Positions 50,916 to 62,800 are shown, counted from the stretch's first letter. The stretch is 64,000 nucleotides of DNA from Epiperipatus broadwayi (GCA_028023455.1 JAQFVV010000275.1:1116001-1180000), one strand, 5' to 3'. Notes: a model not told the origin generated them from the sequence alone. Translations and numbers: made by a program.

Positions 50916-52818
50916 TTCTCCAAACATACATATGTATATAGTAACATGTGTAACTGCAAATAACTATAACAGTAATAAGAATTAGTTCATCAAAAACAAT
51001 CTATATATATTTTTTGAAATAAAAATCACGATTTCAAAAATAAATAAAAAATGTGGAATTCAGTTAAATATTAGGTATACAAGGCTAAATAAAGAAGAAA
51101 AAAGGAGTTACAATATTATTTATTTGAATAATAATTAAATCTGTATGAAAATTTAATTATATATATATATACTCAATATGTATGTGGACAATAATTTTGT
51201 CGTATTAATGGAACATTAAAAATATATAATATGCTTTGCATTGACCATTTTTGTAATATATATATTCCATTAATATGCTTCTCTGCCTACCTGTCATGTA
51301 ACCTTACATAATTTATACTTGTGGTAACATTTCAAATTTTAAAATTTAATGCAGTTACTCATGTCAAAAATGAATGATGTTCACTTAAATCAGTTTTATT
51401 TCATATGTACTATTAATTTTCTTTTTTGACATATATGTGTCTGTATATATAATAATGAAGGCTAATGAAATAAACTACTGAGTGAAAATGACTGTTTATT
51501 GTTTATTCATATTTAAATAAAAGATTACAAGGATAAATGTTCTATAGTTTATTAAATATAAATTAATTTAACCTATATATATATAACCAATTAACATCTT
51601 TATAAAAAATAAATAGTCAGTGTAAATTTTCTAATATATTACTTAATTCATAAAGACTAATCTTAAAACTGAAAAAAAGATTTTTATGCTGATAAGTTAC
51701 CTCACAGTTTTAAATTAAAACAAATAACAGTTATAAGTTGAAAGATAATAAAACTTGGTAAATCATTTTTAGTTACATTACAAGTATTACATGTGAGAAA
51801 TAATTGGCAAAGGTGACCATTATTGCATTATTAACGACCTCAGGAGTTGGGCAATAGTCAGACCTTATTTGGCTAAAATGTCAACTCCTTCTAAGTAAAT
51901 GAACTTTGGTAGTGAACATTACAATATAAAAATATTCACTTAGTGTATTTTCTGTAGATTTCTTTAAAAACACATGATAAATTACATTCATCAATCACAT
52001 ATCTACTCTAATGACTCTAAATCACTACAATATGCACCATAATGAATAAAATAATGACTTATCTAATTATGGAAGAGACAATAATTACATCAATATCTTT
52101 AAGTTGTGAAAATTATTAGCTCAGAAGATCATGTGATATGGAAGTGAGAGATTAAGCTTTGACATAGAAATCTGCACTCTCATGCTTGTCTGTATAACAT
52201 TGCTAATTGCTTAATGCACTTATCATTTATGATAATAGAGATACAAATGCTAAGTTTCAATAGGACTGGAATCCATGTTGCTGCTTTTGCTGGTAATCAT
52301 TAATTTATACTAAAATATAATGGAGTAAATTATCGTAACAAGCAACAAATAAAATAATTTGTAACTAAGTATACAATGTTAAATATCAAGACGGCTAATA
52401 ATAAAATTAAGATGAACAGTTTTTTTTATATAAAATTTTAGAACATTGTTTCACATTTCAAAAACATTTTCTTAATGTTTTAATTTTTTTTTCATTTCAG
52501 TGCCATATATTTAACTGATATAACCATATTTCTCTATTGTAAAATGAAGATTTTTATTAACTGCATTTATTGATCATAAATGTATTCAAAATTTTTAAGG
52601 ATGCATATAGTAAACAAAATATCGAATATGATTATGATTTAAGCAGACATATGCCTAAAAATTTTGGTTTATTTATGACAATATTTAAACTTATTATCAC
52701 TTAAAATTAGTTTATCTTGTACCCAGTTATTTTTTTTCCCTGTTTTTTGGAACAGATTAAAAGTAATAATTAATGCTATAAATGGTACAAATCTTCAAAG
52801 ATGATTGATAGAATATGC
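50916..52818. other. AT-rich non-coding DNA
   Basis: Nothing recognised apart from short (TA)n runs near 51,155-51,172 and 51,575-51,588. Confidence 0.6.
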
Positions 52819-52895
52819 CAGGAGATTGGAAATCTGTGGCTTATGAGTCACATATAGCTTTTTGATCCCAGTTTCACAGTTCTTTCTATCATAAA
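52819..52895 (+). mobile_element. hAT-like transposon terminus (one end)
   Basis: CAGGAGATTGGAAATCTGTG, then GCTTATGAGTCACATATAGC and TTTTTGATCCC, matches a widespread hAT end of the form CAGGGGTxGGxAAxCTxCGGCTCGCGAGCCACATGxGGCTCTTTGATCCC with CpG-type decay (CTCGCGAG to CTTATGAG). I see no partner end downstream; the sequence passes into a poly-A tract at about 52,950. Identification rests on memory of the consensus. Confidence 0.5.
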
Positions 52896-53039
52896 ACATT
52901 TTTTATTTTATGTTGTAATTTGTAAATAAATATTTTAATAATGCTAGAAGAGAAAAAAAAAAAAAAGCCTCCCCAAAAAATCATTTAGAAAGCTTTTTTA
53001 ATCTCATTTCAAATTGTATTTTTAAAGAATATATTATAA

Positions 53040-53203
53040 TTAAAGGGGATTTGAATGCAGATATTCAAGCACCTTTCAGTCATTCACTATATCTCATAAA
53101 ACTAATACACATGACCACATATATGTGAAAAAGATAAATTATCTCCAATATCTATATTTTATGCTGAACTAGCAATCATCAATTGGTCAAGGTCATCATC
53201 TCC
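53040..53203 (+). repeat. Dispersed repeat R1, copy 1
   Basis: It shares an ordered set of segments with the minus-strand copy at 60,487-60,690: TTCAGTCATTCACT or TTCAGCCATTCACT, ACTAATACACATGACCACAT or ACTGATACACATGACTACAT, ATGCTGAACTAG or ATGCTGAACCAG, and a GTCATCATCTCC or ATCATCATCTCC end that runs into (TA)n. A third, weaker copy lies at 61,090-61,200. The family is unknown. The (TA)n-adjacent end is common to two copies. Confidence 0.75.
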
Positions 53204-53285
53204 CACCCATATATATATATATATGATAAACAAAAATGCAAGTTAAAAATACGATATATGTATATATATATATATATATATATAA
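53204..53285 (-). mobile_element. (TA)n tract holding a 5'-truncated stub of the hammerhead element
   Basis: Between two (TA)n tracts (53,204-53,225 and 53,262-53,284) lies GATAAACAAAAATGCAAGTT AAAAA, the reverse complement of the 3' terminal segment of the element at 46,839-47,451 (AACTTGCATTTTTGTTTATC). Only about 30 bp of the 3' end are present, as expected of 5' truncation during target-primed reverse transcription. Confidence 0.6.
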
Positions 53286-53288
53286 TCA

Positions 53289-53717
53289 GTGCTCAGTTTA
53301 TATTAAGATAACAAATCTACATTTAATTGACAGACTACAATCCTCTCCACTCTTCAACTCTTCAGCCATTCATATCATTGAAAATCTGAAGATGGAATGC
53401 TCAAAGCTCTAGTTAATGATAATATTATTGTCATACCCATGTTGATCTTAACTCACTCTGACCCTTCATATATGGACCATAATATGCCCATTTAAATTAC
53501 ATAGAAGAGAGATGTGTATTTAAATATATATAGGAGGCATCAGAATAAGTTAAGGTCAACATAAATATGACAATAATATTGGCATCAACAATGGCTTTGA
53601 GCATTCCATTATCAGATTTTTAATGATATGGTTGACTGAAGAGTTGATGAGTGGAGAGGATTTTAGCCTATCCTTTAAAGTTTTCAGAGTTTCTATCTTA
53701 ATATAAACTAAACACTA
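53289..53717. repeat. Imperfect inverted repeat, arms about 180 bp
   Basis: The left arm (53,289-53,465) mirrors the right arm (53,533-53,717): TCAGTTTATATTAAGATA with TATCTTAATATAAACTAAA, TCCTCTCCACTCTTCAACTC with GAGTTGATGAGTGGAGAGGA, and AATATTATTGTCATA with TATGACAATAATATT. It may continue outward, since CTAGCAATCATCAATTGGTC on the left resembles the inverted complement of 53,757-53,796, with the (TA)n tract inserted between. There is no coding capacity. It is probably a foldback or inverted duplication of a repeat. Confidence 0.8.
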
Positions 53718-54801
53718 ATTATAAATATTGGTTGTAGTGGTACAGAGATAAGAGGTTAACCTGGGGTGATCATCATCATCACTCCAGTTACTAGCGGTCA
53801 ATGTCTCAAAATTTAAAATATAAAATACAAATGTCATATATAAGTAATATAAAAATAATGAATGAATAAGAATCAATATAAAAAATATAATGAGCATAAA
53901 ATCACTCTGTAAGATCATTCTGAGAAACCAGAACAGCTAACTATCTTAAGTATAAGAATAATTAACTATATGTTCATCAGCATTAAAAATAAGAATATAT
54001 AATATTCATTCATCATCATGAATGATCACTAATCAAATAAATCAATAGTCAATCTGGTGACTGGATTTTAAATGGGTCTACTGTAGACCAGGCTAACTAT
54101 TTAGCCTTTGCCAGCTTGGGGAAATGATTTAAACATAAATCGGATGCCCAAACTTAAGTGCTATACTATTCAATCAGAATATACAACAATAAAAACAATA
54201 ATGCAAGAATATTAAACATGCTGATCATTATCAATGCTCTGGGCATTTAACACCATTAATGTACTGGCAAACTATAAATTTAATATCTAATAGAGACTAA
54301 ACTAAATAAAATATAATGCATGGACTATAAAGGATATCTCTCCTGTGTCAATACAGGATTATTATCATCAACTGGATGTTCCACTAATATAAACCTCTTT
54401 CATATAATAGACAATTATGCACAAATCTAGCTCAGAGAAAACAAACCCTATAACTGTTACTGTGACCAGAAGATGATGTAACACATAATATCCTAAAACT
54501 CTTTAGAATTAAGTTCACTGGAATAATTTTAACTATAAAATATCAGTTCATTAATAACAATAAAAAATGAAATTAAGGTTTCCAGAATATGGCTACATCT
54601 ATATAAATTCAACATTCTGATTTTCATTAATATATAAAAAATTTGCTATTACTTTGTGATTTACATATGTGTTTTAATAAATTTACATAAACACCCATAT
54701 ATCAGATCACATACATGCAGTATGATATAAAATTAACATTTGAATTGTCATATAACAAAAAAATGATTAATTTTGAATCATAATGGGTTTACATAAAACA
54801 C

Positions 54802-54856
<55 letters not shown>

Positions 54857-55729
54857 GCCCTTTTGTATGGGTCACCATCTAATTTTTGTGCTAATCTATT
54901 AAAAATTTTAAATTTAAGATATATTTGAATATGTGATGTTAATTTTGCTTATGGTAATATTTCAAAAGGTTTAATTAAAGCAATCTATGAATATTTGATA
55001 TGTGAAATTGTGCTGATATTGAGAGAGACATTTTAAATGATGATGATTATAATATATGGTTGGGGAAAAATGGCCATAATCAATACTGCATTAATATATT
55101 TAATAAATAGGTGTTTAAAGCTAAAGGTGTTTAAAAGACAAGTAAAATTAAATGCATATGTTTATTGTTGATAAAATAATATTATAAAAGAATATAAATA
55201 TTTTAATTATTGTAAGTACTTAAATAAAAGACTAATATTTGATTTTAATAATATTGGATAATTATTTTAAAATCTATTATAATATCTTATTTATTTAAAA
55301 AATATTTATTTTAAAAAATGCAATTGTTAGTTTATTTTTAGACGATGACAAGCGTTTCTTGTGTTGTAAAGAACAGATGTTTGTTAAATATACACACACA
55401 TGCTTGGAAGTTGTTTAGTAAAGTTGCAGAACTATTTTAAAAATCATGTTATAAATTTATAAATAATACGTGAGTTATCACGAGATAAAAATAAAGATAT
55501 TCAATGTGAAATATTAAATCTGATTTTAAAATATTGTTTTAAAAATATGACGTATAAAAAATACTTAGTTTATTTAAAAATAATCTTATAAAAGTTAAAA
55601 TTAAAATCAAGTAAGTAAGAATATTTTAAAAGAATGTTTAATAAATTTAAATGAACGATAAAGATTATTTTAGAAATTTAATAATGTAATAAATATTAAA
55701 TATTAAATAAGTCATTATTTATTTTTAAT
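53718..55729. other. AT-rich non-coding DNA
   Basis: It contains an (ATC)n run near 53,769-53,782 and a long (TA)n tract at 54,805-54,853. No gene is visible. Confidence 0.6.
54805..54853. repeat. (TA)n microsatellite, about 24 units
   Basis: Uninterrupted TA repeat followed by TTGTGCCCTTTTGTATGGGT and CACCATCTAA. A similar context (TTGTGGCCATCTGAATGGGC) follows the (TA)n tract at 14,660. Confidence 0.95.
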
Positions 55730-58250
55730 TTTGTGTTGTTGGTAAATATGTAAATAAGCCAGCAAGTTGATTGTTTAATCTACCAATCAAATGGGAAGTT
55801 TCTTCCGGTATAAAAGCTCAGTTCAATTGTTAGGAGAGGACTCTGTGATTGAATTTTTAAGTTAATTGTGTTATTTAAAAAAATAGCTAAGTAAATTTTA
55901 TAGACGCTTTTAAAATCATTTTTCAAAATTATAAAAGTGTCTTTGTAAATAAGTTATAGAAATTTTAAATGATAAACATGCAGTGTTAATTTAATTTTTC
56001 CCTATCGGTCGTCTCTATTAAGCTCAATTTACAAGCAAATAGTCATGGGAACATCATATATAGTGAAAATATATCGGAAATTTTACCCTAGAAATATGAC
56101 AAACGCTGGATTAGTTCGGAAAATTACGAGATGGAGAAAAGTAATATTTTGGACAGTATATAATTTTAAAAGCTAATTGCTATTGACTATTAGAAAATAG
56201 ATATTTTAAAGAATAAAATACTTCTTATGAAGAAAGTATTTTTGCAAGCTATAAATTTAAATATATATCTTAAGTAAAGATATTGGAAATAAAAGTAGTT
56301 TTTTATAAATACTTGCCTTGTTAAGTCTTTATGTTTAAAAGACTGAATATTGATAATTTTGGAAGGCAAATAAATTGAAAATATAATTAGCTAAAAGTCT
56401 TAATATAATAAAAATTATTATATTGAAATAATTTAAACGCTGGTCGTTTTTAGATGAAGAAGCTTATTCTTACCTGGATATTTTATTAAGAAATGCGCAA
56501 GTAATACGTGGATGTCCAAGTCAATCAAAATAATTTAATGAGAATTTTATAAACTATATACTAATTTTTGAGAAAAATAATAACTTTTAAATAATATTCT
56601 TTAAAGAACTAGATCAGGATCCTATAAACTATTTTAATTTTATTTTATTTTCTTGTGGGGAACTTATTTTTTAAAAAAAAGAACGTTTTTCGTTTTTCAT
56701 AAACTTTTAAAAAAACACGTGATGGACCGGAAACAGGAAATGGTGTTCTAGTGAATGTGTGCCTAGGATTAAAGAACTTTATGGTGAAAAGGAGACATCG
56801 CTGGAGTTATGTAATATGAATTCTGTTTTATTTATCTAACATAAAATTTAAATATTATTAATCTATTAAAATAAGATAGGTACATATCTTTAAATAATAA
56901 CTAAAAATAATATAATGATTAATTGCATAAGTTTATTTTATAATTAATATAACACAGAATATTTTAAAGAATGATCGTGAGTGTAAATGTGAATTATTTT
57001 ATGAAGCTGTAATTCCGAAGAATATTGGAAGATGGACTGTACATTAAATCATTATTGATGGTAAAAATTGTATAATAATAATAATTTTAATGTATTTAAT
57101 ATGTTTTCTTTAGATCAACCAAATGATATGATATTGTTGAATGGATGTATGAATATTTTAAAAATACACACACATTATATTGGCAGTGACAGTTTTATTT
57201 AAATATGCATAATTTGAATTTATGATATAAATACGATGCAACATTACATAAGAAGTTTAGAAATAATTATATGATTCTTTCGTAAATAAATTTTAATATT
57301 TTGTTTATGTTATAGTATTAGAATTATATTTATTATTCATAAGTAATTATTTTATTGCAAGTTAGGAAGAGATTTAAAAGTCTATATTTTATTTTGTTTT
57401 ATTGGATAAATTAAGTTAAGTTTTATGTGGAAGTTTATATTTGGATTAAAGATTTACCGAATATAGATGATGAAGTATAAATAGTTTGGATAATTAGTAT
57501 TTATTTAAAGTTGTAGGTTGTTTTCCCGGAAAATTTAAATAAGTTTAGAAGATGTTTTGTAGATAGAAATTTATTAAGAAGGAGTAGAATAACACATGGA
57601 GTAGAATAATAATTTCACATAGAAAAGAATCATAGAATTTATCTAGTAATACTTTATGAATTTGAAATTGATGAATAATTTAAATATTATTATTTTAACA
57701 ATACATGTATGTAATGCATATTTGATAAAACATATAGCATAAATTGCATTAAGTGAAATATAAAGTTATAATCGATTATTTGTTATTACATTACGAAGAT
57801 ACATTAATTTCTCTATTATAATATTAAAGTAGTACTAATAGTAAAGTGAACACATACTATTACATTATGGAATGAATAACATTAATACTTAATTGATGTA
57901 GCAATTTAATTATTAAAGTTTTATTGTTTACATATGCTACATAAATAGTATTTACATAAATTTATTTGTAATAATTGAAGCTTACTGATATGTATTTAAA
58001 GTGTAAGTTCGAAAACATACTTCAATGTTATTAGTACAGCATTTTAAAAGAATGTAAATTATTTCTTAAGAGTATAAGTTAATAACAGTGTAAACATTTT
58101 GTATTATTATTTTCTTATATTTTATTTTCTTTGTTTTCCTAATTTTGAACTGTAAATATTGTAAATAGATTCTTAATTAAAGTTAATGTAAATAAATTTG
58201 TTTAATTTGTTTTAAAAGTGTGTCGAGTTCATTATTTTGCACCACAGCAT
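55730..58250 (+). other. C-poor tract with TATA-like start and poly(A)-like end; possible solo LTR or non-coding transcription unit
   Basis: A TATA-like GTATAAAAG (55,808-55,816) is followed about 25-30 bp later by GGAGAGGACTCTGTG, the position of a start site. The tract then runs for about 2.4 kb with few C on the plus strand and no long frame, and ends with AATAAA (58,192) and a GT-rich stretch before TTGCACCACA. TG (TGTTGTTGG, about 55,733) and CA (CACCACA, 58,248) at the ends would fit an LTR, but I see no target duplication, primer site or second copy. Other possibilities are a long non-coding RNA, or the 5' exon of a gene that continues outside. Confidence 0.25.
55808..55841 (+). promoter_or_regulatory. 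Candidate TATA-type promoter
   Basis: GTATAAAAG followed by a plausible start region at +25 to +30. In DNA this AT-rich, TATA-like words are common, but the GC-containing flanks (TCTTCCGG before, GCTCAGTTC after) make this one stand out. Confidence 0.3.
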
Positions 58251-58568
58251 TTGACAACAGATAATTTGAACAAACATAATATTTGCACAATATGAATTTA
58301 TTATTATTATTTAGAAATAAACACAATATTTTCCTGATTATCATTTATGAGAATTGATTGACATTAACACATCATATTACAATGGTCATAGAGTAATTAT
58401 AATGCATAATATAAGAGTACAATATTATTTATTGCCACAGATTATTAAGTTATAAGATTTTGATCTATTCTAAAATTAAGATACTATATGAAAATAAAAG
58501 ATAGACATATTATTATTATTTAATGATTGATGATATAATAGGAATAGATAAGGTTAAGTTATACCCTA

Positions 58569-58594
58569 AGAGTATTATTATTATTATTATTATT
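58569..58594. repeat. (ATT)n microsatellite
   Basis: About eight ATT units. Confidence 0.9.
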
Positions 58595-58773
58595 AAAATA
58601 AGTTAGGTGTATTTAGGTTTGATATAAAATCCCATATCATACTTATTTACATGAGTTATCATTACTTTAAGATAATTAGAAGAACCTGAGATTATTTAAT
58701 TATATTTTAAAAATTAAAAGTTAAGATTTATTTATTTTATTATTATTAAAGATAATTTATTTTATTTAAAAGC

Positions 58774-58867
58774 CATAAGAATGCTGTAGATGTAGTAATA
58801 GGATAGTAAGGAGGTAATAGTATTCTTATGCCATTGAGACAATGTCTTGGGAGATATTGACTCAATG
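58774..58867. repeat. Two adjacent hairpins
   Basis: CATAAGAAT (58,774) pairs with ATTCTTATG (58,822-58,830). Immediately after, CATTGAGACAA (58,832) pairs with TTGACTCAATG (58,857-58,867) with one mismatch. Two tight hairpins one base apart are unusual; function is unknown. Confidence 0.55.
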
Positions 58868-60375
58868 TAAATCTACTTATTACTTTGTAACTTTACTTCA
58901 CAGTCTCATGATTTTAATAAATACTTATTTAATTAGTACATACTATAGAATTATATTGATTTTAATAATTAATAATAAATTTAAGTAGAATATGATAGTA
59001 TAAAAGTAAATTAAAGATAGATATGCAAATTTTAATTAAGCATTATAATTTAATTGAGCTAGTCGTATTTCAAACTATATTATACATCGAGAAGTAGGGG
59101 TACAATATATATATATATATCAATGCACAGATGTGTGATATTATAATTTATTAACATATTTGAATTAATAAACCTATAAATGAAATTTATTTTTTATAAT
59201 ATGTAATTAATGACTAATTAAAATACATATGTATGTGCATGCTAACATTTATATCATATATTTCAATTTGTCAAAATAATAAAATTATTAACAATATATT
59301 TTTCATAATTAATTCCATTTGAAAAATATACACAAATTTTTTTCTTCTTTTTTTCTTAAAAAAAGTAATATTATCATTGACAGGTTACTGTTGATTAATG
59401 ATAAATGTCTTTAAAAATATTCCCACAAGTTTTTTTTCTTTTCTAATCTAAAATGATTTTTTTTAAGTTTACTTTTTCTTTTATAGAATATAAAATTATC
59501 TATGAATTATTTTTTTCTTTAGATGTTTGATTCAAGCAAAAATTATTTACTTGTACTTTGTCATTTTTAAGGAATAACTTAAAACAACTCACCAGCTGCA
59601 CTTTATATAACTACATGGTACATTTATCTGTGGTTCATTGTACATAGATAAAGCAGTATATGTATAACTAATTTTTCAGCAAACTGAACAACTCTGGGTA
59701 ATGGTCACCATCAGAAGAGGTATAATCTGGTATGACCTGCAGTTATCTCTCGTAAGTCTAGGATTGAACAGATTTCAGGCAACCATCTTCATCCACATTA
59801 GGGCTATGGAATACTGGACACTGATCCTTTTTTCCACATGAATTCAAACTCTACCATCATGAACTAGTAGCCACTGCTGGGTCCACTATCTCTTATCTTC
59901 AATTATCTCTTCATGGTAGTTCTGTTAATGAGAAAAACCAACTACACTTTTTTTCCTATTTTTTAGTCAAGATGGGGAAAAATACATTAACTAGAAATGT
60001 TTTTCCTATTTTTTTAATTTTTTCAATTCACTTTATTCCTTTTAAAAGCAACTTTGGAATTTTATTAATGTATGATCTACAAGCATTACTTTAAAATTTT
60101 TTTTTTAAAAAGATAGAGGAATTTTATAATTATTAGTAGATATTTTATCATAAAATATACTCATTTTAATTTCAAAATCAGAATTCAGTAAAAAATTAAT
60201 TAGACCTTTTAAGAGTTTAATTTATAATAACATTTTATTTTTAATTCAAAATTATTTCATTGTTTAGTGTTATTCCAGTGAAATATAAAATATCTACACA
60301 AAAAAATTGACTATTTATTTCTACTTTTCCTTTCAACTTTATATATGTACGCACACACTACATGTTGTTGTGTGC

Positions 60376-60395
60376 TATGAAACCCATAATGGTTT

Positions 60396-60429
<34 letters not shown>

Positions 60430-60442
60430 AAACCATTATGGG

Positions 60443-60482
<40 letters not shown>
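60376..60482. repeat. Perfect palindrome on (TA)n, followed by second (TA)n
   Basis: TATGAAACCCATAATGGTTT (from 60,376, continuing CAATATATA) is mirrored exactly by 60,415-60,449 across a (TA)n centre. A second (TA)n follows to 60,482. Each arm is itself a small hairpin (GAAACC with GGTTTC). Cruciform-forming and probably unstable. Confidence 0.85.
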
Positions 60483-60485
<3 letters not shown>

Positions 60486-60486
60486 G

Positions 60487-60690
60487 GAGATGATGATCCA
60501 GACCAAATGATGAGTTCTGGTTCAGCATGAAATATGTATATTGAAGAACATTTGCCTTTTTCATATGCATGTAGTCATGTGTATCAGTTATATAAAATAG
60601 AGTGAATGGCTGAAGGGTATTTGAAAGCTATGTTCAAGTGCTCTTTAAGTACATCTGGCTTAAATATTTACACTATACTTGTATTTATAT
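60487..60690 (-). repeat. Dispersed repeat R1, copy 2
   Basis: On the minus strand it matches 53,040-53,215 segment by segment: AGCACTTGAACATA, CCTTCAGCCATTCACT, GATACACATGACTACATGCA, CATGCTGAACCAG and GGATCATCATCTCC running into (TA)n. This is the better preserved pair. Confidence 0.75.
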
Positions 60691-62040
60691 AGAATGTATT
60701 ATAGGTTGTGATAATGATGCCTAAACTATGAACATCTAGTAAGATTCTATGGATAGAAAATTCTCATTAACATAAGATTATTTGCATTAATAGAAGCAAT
60801 TCATTAAGTATAACTATAATATAATGTCATCTACATAATTAATCAATAAATACTTGTTAATAATAAGATACCTGACTAGATCTGGACATTTTTCTTCAAT
60901 TGACAATCCATTACACTATTTGGGTTAATAATATGTTATTTTAAATAACTTAAGATTTGCAATTCAAACCAAACTTTTTACATATTTAAATATACCTGAT
61001 ATTATGGCCAAAATTATATATTTAGGAAATAGTAGTTATAAGCTAACTGAAATTACTTTTGATTTATAATATATAGGGTATATGAGCATAGACTTTCACA
61101 TGATCCACCACTCTCCATTCTATTTAATAATACTAATACCCTCAAGCACATATATGCTGAAAAGATAAATAATCACCAATATACATATTTATAGCAAAAA
61201 AATAATATACATTCAAACAGGCTTTTTTAGTTCATATTTAATACCAACATTAATCATCAATAAAGCATATTAAATGTATTCTAAAAGTTATAGGATACTG
61301 TTTGATATATTTAACATTATTTTAAAAGGATCATGTCATTGATTAGTTTATAATTTAAATCACTAATATATATATACATATATATATAGTAACCCTCTCC
61401 CAACACCTCTCCTACCTTTTCTAACAACAAATACCCAGGGTCACCAACCCTATTGATCATAGAATAAACTACTAGTCTGATTTTGCCTTAAAATTATTAA
61501 TGAGGCTTTTAAATGATGTTCTACCTTAGCTTAGCTCAGTTGGGGGCTACAGATGTCTATAGGGTGAAAAATTATATTAGATGTGGCAGGAAACATTATG
61601 ATTAATAGGAACAAAACACCTATTAAGTTCTAAAATAATGTAATGATCCGGAGAAAGAGAGCTTAACGTGAATCTGCACTACAGCACCATCTAGGCATTT
61701 GCACCTAGAAAAAATTATAAAGTAGGCAGATACTAAGTAAAAAAAAAAATTCTTTTTTTTTTTTTAAATTTTGATATCCGGTCATTAACCCAAGTCACTA
61801 GCTCAGGGAGTAGCAGAGAGTTAATAATATAATATCTTATCTAATTATATTTCAATATTAAAAAATAAATAAAATAAGCCACTGCCAGTAATTAACATAC
61901 AAACATTTATTTACGCACATATATATATAAAATTTAACATTATTATTTTAATATGTTTATTTTAACATTTAACATTATTTTTACTTTCATTTTAGATTTT
62001 TAATTTACATTTTAAATTTTATACTATTATTAGTTCACAC
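60691..62040. other. AT-rich non-coding DNA, with third R1 copy
   Basis: 61,090-61,200 is a weak plus-strand copy of R1 (CAAGCACATATATGCTGAAA, AGATAAATAATCACCAATAT). (TA)n lies around 61,365-61,388. An isolated TAGCTCAGTTGG A-box word at about 61,533 has no B box. No gene is recognised. Confidence 0.55.
61090..61200 (+). repeat. Dispersed repeat R1, copy 3 (diverged)
   Basis: Aligns with 53,074-53,165: ACTAATACCCTCAAGCACAT with ACTAATACACATGACCACAT, and AAAAGATAAATAATCACCAA with AAAAGATAAATTATCTCCAA. Confidence 0.55.
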
Positions 62041-62800
62041 AGATTTGTTTAAAAATGTTGAGTATAGATCGGTTACATAGATTCCACAGTCAAAAACATT
62101 TCAAAATAAACATGAACGATCAAAATACAAAATCATTGATACCGTCAATTGTAGAGGAAAATTTATAAGTAACCCAATAGCATTCACCATAAGATGCTTG
62201 CATTAACACCAATAACTTAAAAGACATCCGAATAAATACATTTTAGATACTCACCATAAGGTATCAGTATTTACCGAATGTCTATATATATTTTGATCGA
62301 ATATGAAAACCAAAAACATAATCAACCGGTCACGAACCCATGCAAGTGTCTATACCCAACTTAAATTTAATGCATCTTTATGTAGAGTGTCGAGTATGAA
62401 TAGACTACATAGATTTGCATTTGAAAAGAAAATATTCAATTCTTGTTTAACCTTAGGCCAAAGGTTCGCAGTCAAACCAAACTTCAATCCATCTGATATA
62501 TAGATGTGTTCAATGTAACACGAATACGACAGCACAATTAGGTTAAGAGAAATCAGACAAGAAGAGCGATAAAAAAACTCCATCGAAAGGAACAGCATTC
62601 TACATCTTATAATCCCTTCCATAGGCAAAACGGAAGTGTGCAGCATATAATAGCGATTCTGCCCATAGCGAATTTCATACTACATCTACTAATTACACCA
62701 ATATATCCAATCCATTGACCTAATTCAACTACGAAACGAATAACCTAAGATTACCCTCCTCTAATATAACTTTACAAATCTATATAGCCATTCACGCCCG
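62041..62800. other. Compositionally distinct segment, no gene recognised
   Basis: Less AT-rich and with more CG dinucleotides than its surroundings. It has opposing short frames (62,303-62,503 plus, 66 codons; 62,350-62,646 minus, 98 codons) that overlap each other, so at most one could be real; I recognise neither. Two similar words (GAGTATAGATCGGTTACATA at 62,060; GAGTATGAATAGACTACATA at 62,391) suggest a diverged direct repeat about 330 bp apart. Confidence 0.4.

Larger units (their letters stand above)
58251..60375. other. AT-rich non-coding DNA
   Basis: It contains an (ATT)n run (58,569-58,594), paired hairpins (58,774-58,867) and a less AT-rich patch (59,585-59,935) with an isolated B-box-like GTTCAATCC on the minus strand (about 59,765). 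No gene is recognised. Confidence 0.55.

Noticed and set aside
60895-60935. A-box-like TAGTGTAATGG on the minus strand
   Set aside because: The matching B box is too weak to support a tRNA-derived unit.
61525-61600. A-box-like TAGCTCAGTTGG suggesting a tRNA
   Set aside because: No B box or acceptor stem pairing follows at tRNA spacing.
62303-62646. Opposing 66- and 98-codon frames
   Set aside because: They overlap on opposite strands and neither resembles a known protein.
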